Source: Streptomyces sp. H27-H1
GTDB taxonomy: Bacteria > Actinomycetota > Actinomycetes > Streptomycetales > Streptomycetaceae
Direction: 5' to 3'
Length of the DNA stretch: 64,000 bases
NCBI RefSeq assembly: GCF_026627445.1
Contig: NZ_JAPNLJ010000006.1
Location: forward strand, 186,001 to 250,000
This document shows, piece by piece, positions 9,319 to 16,929 of the stretch. A model generated the notes under the pieces. The model was not told where the DNA came from. It saw only the letters and a program-made list of their open reading frames with translations, and did not search any database. The translations under genes and the position numbers were made by a program. Each line of letters begins with the position of its first letter. Positions within the stretch are counted from its first letter, which is position 1.

Positions 9319-9915
9319 TCAGTCCGTGGTGACGAGTCCAGCCACGTGATCGGTGACCATGTCCAGGATCTCGGCTGCGGCCTTGTCGTCGCCGAGGACC
9401 AGGAAGTTCAGTGTCACCCCGTCCGTCATGGCCGCCAGATAGCGGGCCAGTACGGGCACCGGCACGCTGAGCTCGAACGGCGTGATCCGGCGCAGCTCCT
9501 CGATCAGCTGGGCGTACGTATCGCAGTAGGACTCGTACTGTTTGCGCGCCAGGTGCCCGAACTCGGGCTGACGCAGCGCGTACTGGGTGAGCTCGTAAGT
9601 CAGCATGTGCGCGCCGGGGCTGGCCGCCACATGATCCCAGTAGGCCTGGAAACCGGCCCGGATGGTCTCCCGCAGCGTCGGCCTCGGCAGGATCGCCGCC
9701 TTCACGATGGTGACGTAGTGGGCGGTGATGGTCTCGATGACCGACTCCAGCAGAGCCTGCTTGGAGTCGAAGCAGTAGTGGAAGACGCTCAGGGAGACGC
9801 CCGCCTCGGCGGCGATGGACCGGGTCGTGGTCCTGGACACCCCGTCGCGGGTCATCGCGCGGATCGCCGCCTCCGTCAGCTGCCTGCGCCGGTCGGTCAA
9901 CGGCATCCGTGCCAT
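9319..9915 (-). CDS. TetR-family transcriptional regulator
   Basis: The protein has 198 residues from ATG 9915 (GAAGGGGAA upstream; further upstream starts lack a ribosome site and read unlike the family). Residues 8-55 form the TetR helix-turn-helix (RRQLTEAAIRAMTRDGVSRTTTRSIAAEAGVSLSVFHYCFDSKQALL). The C-terminal ligand domain is all-helical (SYCDTYAQLIEELRRITPFEL). The call is firm; the target and ligand are unknown. Its stop lies 8 bases beyond the FGE relic on the other strand, so it may once have been tied to the lost sulfatase operon, but that is only a guess. Confidence 0.9.
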   Translation of the reverse strand: MARMPLTDRRRQLTEAAIRAMTRDGVSRTTTRSIAAEAGVSLSVFHYCFDSKQALLESVIETITAHYVTIVKAAILPRPTLRETIRAGFQAYWDHVAASPGAHMLTYELTQYALRQPEFGHLARKQYESYCDTYAQLIEELRRITPFELSVPVPVLARYLAAMTDGVTLNFLVLGDDKAAAEILDMVTDHVAGLVTTD

Positions 9916-9945
9916 GTACGGGTTCCCCTTCGCTCCGGTGTGCCC

Positions 9946-9990
9946 CGAGCGGGGTGTCCGCGGGCGCACCGGCCCCGGACACCCCGCTCG
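9946..9990 (-). terminator. Terminator after the M19-like hydrolase
   Basis: A perfect 15-bp stem (9946-9960 with 9976-9990) has a 15-base loop. It sits 7 bases after the hydrolase stop and 31 bases ahead of the TetR start, separating the two minus-strand genes. Confidence 0.8.
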
Positions 9991-9996
9991 ACGCCG

Positions 9997-12108
9997 TCAG
10001 CTGCTGTATACGCCGACTTCGTACAGGGAGTAACCCCACTGGGTAGCGCGTCCCGCTCCGTGGACGCGCACGTACCGGGCCGGGACCCCCGAGAACTGGG
10101 CCGTGTCCAGGCCGCCGTCACCGCTCGCCGTGGACCAGGCCGTCTGCCAGTTCGTGCCGTCCGGGGAGAGCTCGATGCGGTAGGACTTCCCGTACGCGCG
10201 CTCCCATTCGAGCGTGACCCGCTTGACCAGGGCCGCGGAGCCCAGGTCGAACTGCACCCACTGGTCGTCGTTCCAGTCGCTCGCCCAGCGGCTGCCCCGG
10301 TCGCCGTCCACGGCCTTGCCGGGCGCGTAGCTGACGAACGGGTTCCACTCGGCGGAGCTCGCCGAGGAGGCCGCGCCCGCCGCGAGGTTCACCCCGGCCT
10401 TGTGCCGCTCCGAGGATCCCCAGGTGCGCAGGTAGGACTCGGCGCCCTTGAACAGGTCGTCCACCACGCCCTGCCCGCCGACCAGCCGGATGTCCTCGAT
10501 CCAGTCGGGGACCAGGCCGTAGTGCGAGGCGCCGTCGGTGTTGAGGTCCCACGTGCGCTGACCGGTGGTCTGCTTGTCGATGACGGAACCGCCGTCGGTG
10601 CTGCGGAACGGGTACGTGACCGGGGTGGGCGCGTTCGCCCCGCGCGGACCGGGCCAGCCGCCGACGCCGTTCATGTCGGTGCCGTAGCCGTAGCCGACGC
10701 CGTACTTGTCGCGCAGCGCGTCCGTCCGCTTGGCCTCCGCGCTGAACGCCTCGGACCCGCTCATGTACTGGGCCGCGAATCCGCCGAACTTGTAGAGCCG
10801 CTCGGTCCAGCCCAGGTCCATCCAGCTGTGCGAGGAGATCACGCCCGGGTACGACTCGGTCTCGAGGATGTCGAAGGCCTGGCCGGCCGCCTTCACGCTC
10901 ATGTGGTCGATTTCGAGCATCATCTTGCGTTTCATCATGCCGCGCACCGCGTAGTCGCCGAGCTCGGTGAGGCCGCGGGTGTTGCACTGGGCGCCCGCGG
11001 CGTACGAGGGCACCGTCACGCCGGCCGGCAGCTGCTTCTCGGCCGAGGCCGCCGGGGCCAGTCCGATCGGGTTGTCGTGCTGCGGGCCCGCGCACTGCTC
11101 GGTCTGCCAGAAGGTGCCGGTCGACAGGAACTGCCCGACGTTGATGGCCGTTCCCAGCGCGCCCTCGTCGAAGCGGACCCCGCACAGGGCGTTGTCGAAC
11201 TTGTGGCACAGGAACATGCTGCGCACGCCGAGGTTGTACAGCTCGTCGAGGCCGCGGTCGATGTCCTGCTTGCTGCACTGCGAGATGTCCAGGATCTGCT
11301 TGCAGCCGAAGGGCTCCGAGGTCTCGACGCCGAGTACCACCGCCAGCTTGCCCTGCTTGATCACCTCACGGGCCTGCGCGGAGTCGGTGACGATGCGGAA
11401 CCACCCCTTGCCGGCGCCGCCGTACATCTTGTCGACGAAGGCCTGCATGTCGTAGGTCTTCTGCGCCTCCAGGCGGATGGCGGTCATCTCGTCGCAGGAG
11501 CGGTCCTTGAAGAAGTAGACCGAGCAGATCACCCCGTTGGTGACGAGGTCGTTGACCAGCACGCGCTGGCCGCCGCGCCAGGCCCGCTCGATCCAGGCGT
11601 AGTAGTTCTGCTGGTGGGTCAGCGAGTCGTGGGCGGGCCAGTCCTTGAAGGTCGGCCAGCCGTCGGGGTCGTGCTTGCCGTCGCCGCCCTTGGTGATGAA
11701 GTCGAAGATCGCGAGACTGCCGTCGGGATAGTGCTCGGGACAGTCCTTGAGCGCATCGGCCACCCCGGCGTCGGAGAACGGCTTTCCGCAGATCAGCCGG
11801 CCGCCGAAGCCCTCGTTGGACATGATGTGGTCGTGCGCGTCGACGAAGCCCCGTACGTTCCCCTGGGCGTCGGTGCCCTTGAAGGGCTCGCCGGTCACGT
11901 TGATCGCGGAGTCGGGTGCGGGGCGTGCGGTGGGGTTCCACCAGCCGTTGTCGGCCGCCGCTCCCGGGGTGGGGCCGAGCGCCATGGCGAGCAGGCCCAT
12001 GAGCACGGACAGGATCGCGAACGGCCCCCGCCGTCGGTGGGTGCGCGGGTGCGTGTGCGGGTCCGGTTGCTGCCCCGGTTGCCGTTGTGGTTGTCGGGTG
12101 ATGGCCAC
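9997..12108 (-). CDS. Secreted M19-like metal hydrolase with F5/8 type C domain
   Basis: The protein has 703 residues. GTG 12108 has GAGGAC 8 bases upstream. A basic N-region and a signal peptide (PFAILSVLMGLLAMALGPTPGAAAD) lead into a membrane-dipeptidase (peptidase M19)-like amidohydrolase fold. Metal ligands appear in FVDAHDHIM, VVLGVETSEPFGC, MFLCHKFDNALCG, MLEIDHMSVKAAG and VISSHSW. Residues about 570-700 form a discoidin/F5-8 type C carbohydrate-binding domain (WNPFVSYAPGKAVDGDRGSRWASDWNDDQWVQFDLG). Eight or more cysteines suggest disulfides, fitting export. Canonical members cut dipeptides; this larger protein may act on a cell-wall or polysaccharide-linked substrate. It is followed by a strong terminator. 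Confidence 0.85.
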   Translation of the reverse strand: MAITRQPQRQPGQQPDPHTHPRTHRRRGPFAILSVLMGLLAMALGPTPGAAADNGWWNPTARPAPDSAINVTGEPFKGTDAQGNVRGFVDAHDHIMSNEGFGGRLICGKPFSDAGVADALKDCPEHYPDGSLAIFDFITKGGDGKHDPDGWPTFKDWPAHDSLTHQQNYYAWIERAWRGGQRVLVNDLVTNGVICSVYFFKDRSCDEMTAIRLEAQKTYDMQAFVDKMYGGAGKGWFRIVTDSAQAREVIKQGKLAVVLGVETSEPFGCKQILDISQCSKQDIDRGLDELYNLGVRSMFLCHKFDNALCGVRFDEGALGTAINVGQFLSTGTFWQTEQCAGPQHDNPIGLAPAASAEKQLPAGVTVPSYAAGAQCNTRGLTELGDYAVRGMMKRKMMLEIDHMSVKAAGQAFDILETESYPGVISSHSWMDLGWTERLYKFGGFAAQYMSGSEAFSAEAKRTDALRDKYGVGYGYGTDMNGVGGWPGPRGANAPTPVTYPFRSTDGGSVIDKQTTGQRTWDLNTDGASHYGLVPDWIEDIRLVGGQGVVDDLFKGAESYLRTWGSSERHKAGVNLAAGAASSASSAEWNPFVSYAPGKAVDGDRGSRWASDWNDDQWVQFDLGSAALVKRVTLEWERAYGKSYRIELSPDGTNWQTAWSTASGDGGLDTAQFSGVPARYVRVHGAGRATQWGYSLYEVGVYSS

Positions 12109-12297
12109 TACTCACGTCCTCGGTCGGCGGAGGGTGCGGTCGAGGACACGGTCCACCGGAGGCGTGGCCGCCCAGGCACCTGTTTGTCATGTCCCGCGCA
12201 AGCATTGCGTCGAGAATCGCTACTGCCGGGTACAGAGTCAAGAGTCCGGGTCACATGACCTGATGGATCGTCACCCTACTCGCCCCGTGCGCTGCGG

Positions 12298-13113
12298 TCA
12301 GCGGAACGCCGCGGAGCGGGCGTAGCGCCCCGGGGTGGTGCCGACGACGCGCTTGAAGTGCCGGGTGAAGTGGGACTGGTCGTAGAAGCCCGCCGCGACC
12401 GCCACCTCGGCGGCGGGCCGGCCGTCGAGGAGCAGCCGGCGGGCCAGGGCGACCCGGCGCGAGACGAGGTACTGGTGCGGGGCGATGCCGAAGGCGCCGC
12501 TGAACGCGCGCACCAGATGGGCGGGGTGGGCCTGGAGCAGGCCGGCCGCCTCGTCCAGCGACAGGCCGCCGGCCGCCCGCTCGTCGAGGAGTTCGCGCAG
12601 GCTCCGTGCGATGCCGGGGCTCGGGCCGGTCGATGCGTCGGCTGCGGGGAGTTCGAGGCGCGGACGGAGCAGGGTGCGCAGCCGCTCGCCGATCAGGGCC
12701 AACCGGCTCTCCGCCTCGAACTCGTCACCGGGGGCGGCGAGAGCCCGGTGCAGCTGCCCGACGCGTCGGCGCAGTACGGGGTCGGTGAGGTCCGGACCGT
12801 CCACGGCGGCGCCGATGAAACGCTCCTCCAGCAGGGTGGTGTCGAGGTAGACGACACGCTTGCGAAACCCGTGCGGGGTCGCGGCGGAGCCGTTGTGCGG
12901 AACCTGCGGCGGGAGCAGGCTCACCGTGCCGCCCGGGGTGCCGCGCCGGTGGCGGTCCAGGTCGTAGCGGACGGCGCCGTCGTCGACGATCAGCAGGGTC
13001 CACTCGTCGTGGACGTGCATGGGGTAGGCGTGCGCGGTGAAGCGGGCATGGAAGACCTCGACGACACCCGCGACCCGCGGGCGCCAGGCCGATACCTCCT
13101 GCTGGGGCTGCAC
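12298..13113 (-). CDS. AraC-family transcriptional regulator
   Basis: The protein has 271 residues from GTG 13113 (QPQQEVSAWRPRVAGVVEVFHARF), the length usual for this family; the frame stays open upstream only because of a neighbouring repeat. The N-terminal cupin-type sensor has HAYPMHVHDEWTLLIVDDGAVRYDLDRH. The C-terminal double helix-turn-helix covers residues about 170-268 (LSLDEAAGLLQAHPAHLVRAFSGAFGIAPHQYLVSRRVALARRLLL and EVAVAAGFYDQSHFTRHFKRVVGTTPGRYA). It is divergent from the DUF2000 gene with 49 bases between the starts, so it probably regulates that gene. No ribosome site is seen, so a leaderless mRNA is possible. Confidence 0.88.
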   Translation of the reverse strand: MQPQQEVSAWRPRVAGVVEVFHARFTAHAYPMHVHDEWTLLIVDDGAVRYDLDRHRRGTPGGTVSLLPPQVPHNGSAATPHGFRKRVVYLDTTLLEERFIGAAVDGPDLTDPVLRRRVGQLHRALAAPGDEFEAESRLALIGERLRTLLRPRLELPAADASTGPSPGIARSLRELLDERAAGGLSLDEAAGLLQAHPAHLVRAFSGAFGIAPHQYLVSRRVALARRLLLDGRPAAEVAVAAGFYDQSHFTRHFKRVVGTTPGRYARSAAFR

Positions 13114-13162
13114 GCAAAGAACGTACAAGACCGCGCGAACGCGCTCCCGGCAGGCTGGGGCC

Positions 13163-13705
13163 ATGAGCGAAGAGAACAACGAGAAACACGAGAACAACGA
13201 GAAGCACGAGAAGCACGAGAAGCACGAGAAGCACGAGAAGAGTCGGCAGGGGAGCGGCCCGGACCAGGGGGTGGAGGCCGGCGCGGACGCGCCCGTACGC
13301 TTCGACACCAAGATCGCGGTGCTGCTGCGCGACGACCTGGAGACGTGGCAACGGCTCAACGTCACCGCGTTCCTGGTCAGCGGGCTCGCAACGGCGTCCC
13401 CGGAGGTGGTCGGCGAGCCGTACGAGGACGCCGACGGAACCCCCTACCTGCCGATGTTCCGCCAGCCCGTCATGGTCTTCGAGGGAGGGAAGGAAACGGT
13501 GACGGCGGCGCACGAGCGGGCGGTGCGGCGCGGGCTGCCGACCGCGGTGTTCACCTCGGACCTGTTCGCCACCGGCCACGACGCGGCCAACCGGGCGGCG
13601 GTGGCCGCGGTGGGGAAGGATCTGCTCGACCTGGTCGGGATCGCCGTCTATGGTGCGCGCAACTCCGTGGACAAGGCGCTGAAGGGCGCCCGCATGCACC
13701 GGTGA
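13163..13705 (+). CDS. DUF2000 protein with Glu-Lys-His repeat tail
   Basis: The protein has 180 residues. The first 27 residues are a low-complexity tail built on EKH and ENN triplets (13181-13240, with the 9-base unit gagaagcac repeated exactly four times at 13199-13234). The rest is a DUF2000 domain (TKIAVLLRDDLETWQRLNVTAFLVSGLATASPEVVGEPYEDADG, then PVMVFEG and VAVYGA-type strands). DUF2000 proteins resemble peptidyl-tRNA hydrolase II folds and have no settled role. Only the repeats set this copy apart; the tail could bind metal or be a slipped-strand expansion. It is divergent from, and likely controlled by, the AraC gene. Confidence 0.85.
   Translation: MSEENNEKHENNEKHEKHEKHEKHEKSRQGSGPDQGVEAGADAPVRFDTKIAVLLRDDLETWQRLNVTAFLVSGLATASPEVVGEPYEDADGTPYLPMFRQPVMVFEGGKETVTAAHERAVRRGLPTAVFTSDLFATGHDAANRAAVAAVGKDLLDLVGIAVYGARNSVDKALKGARMHR
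13199..13234 (+). repeat. Four exact 9-base tandem repeats
   Basis: The unit gagaagcac occurs four times without a mismatch inside the DUF2000 gene; degenerate units extend to 13181 and 13240. The period of 9 keeps the frame, so copy number can change without breaking the protein. Confidence 0.95.
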
Positions 13706-13750
13706 GCATCGAGGGCCGCGTCGGGGCGGACCGGCGGGCCGTACCGGCCG

Positions 13751-14224
13751 TCAGCGCGCGCCCTCGGCGAGCCGGCGCTCCAACTCCCCCTCCGGCAGGT
13801 CCTCCAGGTGGGTCAGGAACACCCACAGGTGTCCGAAGGGGTCGCGCAGGATGGCGGTCCGGTCGCCGTGGAACTGGTCCTCGGGCGCCTGCACGACCTC
13901 GGCCCCCGCGGCAACCGCCGTCCGGGCGAGCGCGTCCACGTCCGGGACGAAGACGTGCAGCGCGACCGAGGTCCCGCCCAGCTCGGAGGGCGCGGTGAAG
14001 GGGCCCTCGGAGACGTCGCCGAGCATCAGGACGGCCCCGCCGATCCGGATCTCGGCGTGCAGGACCCCGCCGTCCGGGTGGCCGAGGCGGAACTCTTCGA
14101 CCGCGCCGAAGGCCTGTTCGTAGAAGGAGAGCGCGCGGGCCGCGTCGGACACCATGATGTGCGCCACCACGGCGGAGCGGTAGCGCTCGGGAATGACGGT
14201 CTGGACTGTCTCGTGTGTGGTCAT
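13751..14224 (-). CDS. VOC/glyoxalase-like protein (PhnB type)
   Basis: The protein has 157 residues from ATG 14224. It has the paired beta-alpha-beta-beta-beta modules of the vicinal-oxygen-chelate fold: AHIMVSDAARALSFYEQAFGAVEEFRLGHPDGGVLHAEIRIGGAVLMLGD and HVFVPDVDALARTAVAAGAEVVQAPEDQFHGDRTAILRDPFGHLWVF. Metal-ligand positions His (AHIM), Glu or Gln (DQFHGDR) and a terminal His (GHLW) are visible. Members act on or bind small toxic compounds; the substrate here is unknown. The promoter directly upstream has a SoxR-type operator, implying induction by redox-active compounds. The start lies 7 bases after the -10 box, so the mRNA is probably leaderless. Confidence 0.88.
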   Translation of the reverse strand: MTTHETVQTVIPERYRSAVVAHIMVSDAARALSFYEQAFGAVEEFRLGHPDGGVLHAEIRIGGAVLMLGDVSEGPFTAPSELGGTSVALHVFVPDVDALARTAVAAGAEVVQAPEDQFHGDRTAILRDPFGHLWVFLTHLEDLPEGELERRLAEGAR

Positions 14225-14231
14225 GTGCCGG

Positions 14232-14262
14232 ACCGTAGGACCTCAACTCGACTTGAGGTCAA
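14232..14262 (-). promoter_or_regulatory. SoxR-like promoter of the VOC gene
   Basis: On the minus strand TTGACC (14262-14257) and TACGGT (14237-14232) are separated by 19 bases, the long spacer typical of MerR-family promoters. The spacer is filled by an inverted repeat with 8-base arms (14239-14260) whose core CCTCAA-N6-TTGAGG matches the SoxR box architecture. The regulator gene itself is not in the window. Other MerR-family members with the same half-site cannot be excluded. Confidence 0.75.
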
Positions 14263-14332
14263 GGCCCCGCGCGTGCGGTCAACCGGCGGAACCGGCCATG
14301 CCGGGCTTCTTGAGTGGGCCACGAGCGGCTGA

Positions 14333-14352
14333 CGGTACAAGGCGCTGTACCG
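14333..14352. promoter_or_regulatory. Inverted repeat ahead of the acyltransferase relic
   Basis: The arms CGGTACA and TGTACCG flank a 6-base spacer, 67 bases before the acyltransferase start. The form suits a dimeric repressor site. No partner regulator is known. Confidence 0.4.
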
Positions 14353-14418
14353 GCCGACCAGGGCTGGGCCGCACCACGCCGGATGCACCGCAGGACCACA
14401 TCCCAGAACGGAAGCCCC

Positions 14419-15594
14419 ATGGCCACTGACCAGGTACTGACCGGTTCTGCGCCACCCCGCTCCAGCACGGCGCCGCCCCGCGAGAGCTCCGTGCCGATCC
14501 ACGGGAACACCCCGGCCGCAGCGCAGCAGCGCCCCCGTACGGTCCGGGTGGACTCCCTCACCGGCCTGCGCTTCCCGGCCGCGCTGTTGGTCTTCGCCCA
14601 CCACGCCTTCCTCGGCATACCCCCGCTGCGGCTGCTGGCGGACGAGGGCACCGAGAACCGGCTGGCCCACTGGTCAGCGGGTTCGTCCTGACCTGGTCGG
14701 CCCGGGACCGGGACACGACGACGGCGTTCTGGCGGCGCCGGTTCGTCAAGATCTATCCGACCTACGTGGTCACCTGGGCACTCGCGCTGTCGCTGTTCGC
14801 GATGTTCTACACCTCCGCGGGCGTCGCCGTGGCCAACCTGTTCATGGTGCAGGTCTGGTGGCCGGAGTACATGACCAACTTCAGCGTGAACGCGCCGAGT
14901 TGGCCACTCGCCGTAGAAGCGATCTTCTACCTGTGCTTCCCCGCCCTGCTGAAGGCCTTCCGGCGAATCGACCCCGGTCACCTGAAGTACTGGATCACCG
15001 GTGCGATCGCCACCGTGGTGGCCACCCCCGCGCTCGCGTACGCCTTGTTCCCGAGCGGCGACCGGATCCCCAGCGGTCACGACAGCTCGGTCTCCCAGTA
15101 CTGGTTCAGCTACGTGCTGCCCCCGGTCCGCATGGCCGACTTCGCCCTCGGCATCCTGGTGGCGCTCGCCGTGAAGCACGGGCGCTGGCGCAACATCGGC
15201 ATGGTCTGGTGGAGCCTGCTGCTGGCCGCCGGGCTACTGGCTGACCTTCCACGTGCCCTACCTCTACGGCCAGCGCGCCGTGATGATCCTGCCGATCGTT
15301 CTGCTGATCGCGGCAGCGGCGAGCGCGGACATCAAGGGCGGGCCGAGCCTGTTCCGCAACCGCACGATGGTGTGGCTGGGCGAGGTCTCCTTCGCCTTCT
15401 ACCTGCTGCACTACATCACGATGTGCTCACTACGATGGGCGCTCGGCGAGGAGATGTACTCGCTCCCGGTCACCCTCGCCCTGCTGGCGGGCGTCGGCGT
15501 GGTCACGCTCCTGATGTCCTGGGGGCTCTTCGCCTGGGTCAAGAACCCGCTCGTACGACGCTTCGGCCGTTCGCGGCCCGCGAAGACCGGCTGA
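14419..15594 (+). pseudogene. Acyltransferase 3 family membrane protein, frameshifted
   Basis: ATG 14419 has GGAAG upstream. The reading starts RVDSLTGLRFPAALLVFAHHAFLG, the hallmark first helix with active His of acyltransferase family 3 proteins that O-acylate sugars or peptides. After LAHW the frame breaks near 14670; the next frame resumes at SGFVLTWSARDRDTTTAFWRRRFVKIYPTYVVTW, so about 10-20 residues of the second helix are missing as well. A second single-base shift occurs near 15230 (LLLAA then GYWLTFHVPYLYGQ), and the last frame reads to TGA 15594 with the usual RTMVWLGEVSFAFYLLHY. The intact protein would be about 395 residues with ten membrane spans. Confidence 0.8.
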
Positions 15595-15629
15595 GCTCCG
15601 CCCGGCCGGGGCCGACTGCGGCCCCGGCC

Positions 15630-16037
15630 TCAGGGCATCTCGTCCGGGTCGCAGCTGGCCCGGCGCAGGCCGATCGTCCGCAGGGCGCGCATCAGCCCCT
15701 CGGTGTCCCCCTCGCGGACCACGTGCACCGCCCCCTCCACGGCGACCGCCGCCAGCGCCCGGCCGGCCTCCGCGCCCGCCGCCGTACGCAGCACCACACC
15801 GCTGGGCGGGTCCAAGGCCCGCACCCCGCGGAAGACACCGGCCGCGGACGGATCGCCGTCGAGGCTGCCGCGCAGGGCGAGCACGGTGATGTCGGGGAGC
15901 AGGATCCGGGCATGGGCGAGGGCGACGGCGGGCTCGTGGGCATGCGAGATGACCTGGAAGTGCGGGTTGCTCTGGATCCGCGACCGCAGCCGCTCCAGTT
16001 CCACGCCCTCCGGTACGCCGACCACCAACACCGTCAT
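15630..16037 (-). CDS. Receiver-like protein lacking phospho-acceptor and output domain
   Basis: The protein has 135 residues from ATG 16037; an in-frame GTG at 16040 and ATG at 16046 are alternatives (GGAGG at about 12 bases). The fold pattern is that of a response-regulator receiver (MTVLVVGVPEGVELERLRSRIQ, HEPAVALAHARILLPDITVLALRG, GAVHVVREGDTEGLMRALR). At the end of strand 3, where PDxxLxD normally carries the phosphorylated Asp, this copy reads PDITVLA, and the acidic pair after strand 1 is absent. No helix-turn-helix follows. It is therefore an atypical, probably unphosphorylated receiver, or a decayed regulator. No kinase is adjacent. Confidence 0.6.
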   Translation of the reverse strand: MTVLVVGVPEGVELERLRSRIQSNPHFQVISHAHEPAVALAHARILLPDITVLALRGSLDGDPSAAGVFRGVRALDPPSGVVLRTAAGAEAGRALAAVAVEGAVHVVREGDTEGLMRALRTIGLRRASCDPDEMP

Positions 16038-16412
16038 CACAGTCCCCATCCTCCGTCCCGGCGCCCTCCCCGGCCAGACGGCCCCTTCCGCCGTCGTGGC
16101 AGCGGTCTGCGCGGCTCCCGAACCCACCGCGTCCGACAGCGACACTCCGCCCGGCCCGTCAGCCGTCTACCGCCTTCTGCTCCGGGGGGCCGGTCCAGTG
16201 CGTGCTGCTTGGTGATCTTCCAGGTCACGGCCTGGTCTTCCGCCCGGTGGCCTGCGGGCGGTATCGCTCGCCCTGAACGCGTGGGGCTGGGCGACCGTGA
16301 CCTCCAGGCCGCTCCCGAAGTTTCTCGTCTCTCCCCAGGCGGTGGCGGGCGGCGGTCCGACCCAGGCCGGGGCTGGTCCGGCTCCGCCGACCACTCGGCA
16401 TCGGCTGCCCGG
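16038..16412. other. Non-coding stretch with no recognised feature
   Basis: Several frames are open on both strands because of the high GC content, but none has a ribosome site, a recognisable motif or consistent third-position bias. No hairpin or repeat stands out. Confidence 0.5.
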
Positions 16413-16556
16413 TCAGTGGGCGGCCGCTCCGAATTCCGCGTGCCGTCCGTGTGAGGCGTACTCGGCGTCGTCGGCCGGGGGCGGTGCGGGGAAGGCGGTC
16501 CGGCGTAGTTCCGCTCGGGCCTGTTCCAGGAGCAGTTCGAAGTCCTCGTCCGTCAT
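16413..16556 (-). CDS. Small acidic hypothetical protein (47 aa)
   Basis: A strong GAGAGGTGA ribosome site lies 5-7 bases ahead of ATG 16556. The product begins MTDEDFELLLEQARAELRRT, a likely amphipathic helix rich in Glu and Leu, then a Pro-Ala hinge (AFPAPPPADD), and ends GRHAEFGAAAH. The start resembles the short helical leader of some sigma-associated or regulatory peptides, but I do not recognise the family. Its neighbours are relics, so it may be an orphan. Confidence 0.45.
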   Translation of the reverse strand: MTDEDFELLLEQARAELRRTAFPAPPPADDAEYASHGRHAEFGAAAH

Positions 16557-16617
16557 CGTGCTCACCTCTCAAGGTCCTGCTACGGGTGATTCGCGACGGA
16601 ACCATGATCGGATTGGC

Positions 16618-16688
16618 CGCCGGCCGTTCGGCACGGGCCGCCGGCCGTTCGGCACGGGCATCCGGTCGTTGGGCACGGGCATCCGGCC
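16618..16688 (+). repeat. About 3.4 copies of a 21-base tandem repeat
   Basis: The unit is close to ccggccgttcggcacgggc plus two bases, with 2-4 changes per copy. It keeps frame and lies just ahead of the SH3-like remnant, which it may have disrupted. Confidence 0.7.
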
Positions 16689-16845
16689 GACCGGTACCAA
16701 TCCGACCCACGTGGTGTGGAGCCTGTCCCCGGGCAGCCGCATCGAGATGGCCTGCCAGCAGGACGGCTGGTACCACCTCGCCGACGGATCGGGCTGGGTG
16801 CCCTCCCGCTACGTCCAGGCCCACGACTGGGTGCGCTACTGCTGA
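16660..16845 (+). pseudogene. SH3-like secreted protein, C-terminal remnant
   Basis: The frame reads GTNPTHVVWSLSPGSRIEMACQQDGWYHLADGSGWVPSRYVQAHDWVRYC and stops at TGA 16843-16845. This is the second half of a bacterial SH3 domain as found in small secreted actinomycete proteins (RSGPGT-x-VVxSLPxGxxV, DGWYxL, GWVxSRYV). The signal peptide and first strands are missing, replaced by a 21-base repeat tract with no start or ribosome site. It is most likely a truncated gene. Intact relatives bind cell-wall material or are of unknown role. Confidence 0.55.
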
Positions 16846-16929
16846 CCGCAACAGTCGGCAGGGGCACCTTTCCGTGCCCGCGGTCGTCCCGGTCACCGGT
16901 CTAGCGGGCCCGGGGCGGCTGCGGACCTG

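Noticed and set aside
8662..9349. Frames here as independent genes
   Set aside because: They are slices of the broken sulfatase and FGE genes in successive frames, without starts of their own.
13199..13234. Could the 9-base repeats be a CRISPR array?
   Set aside because: The units are contiguous, 9 bases long, in frame and without spacers.
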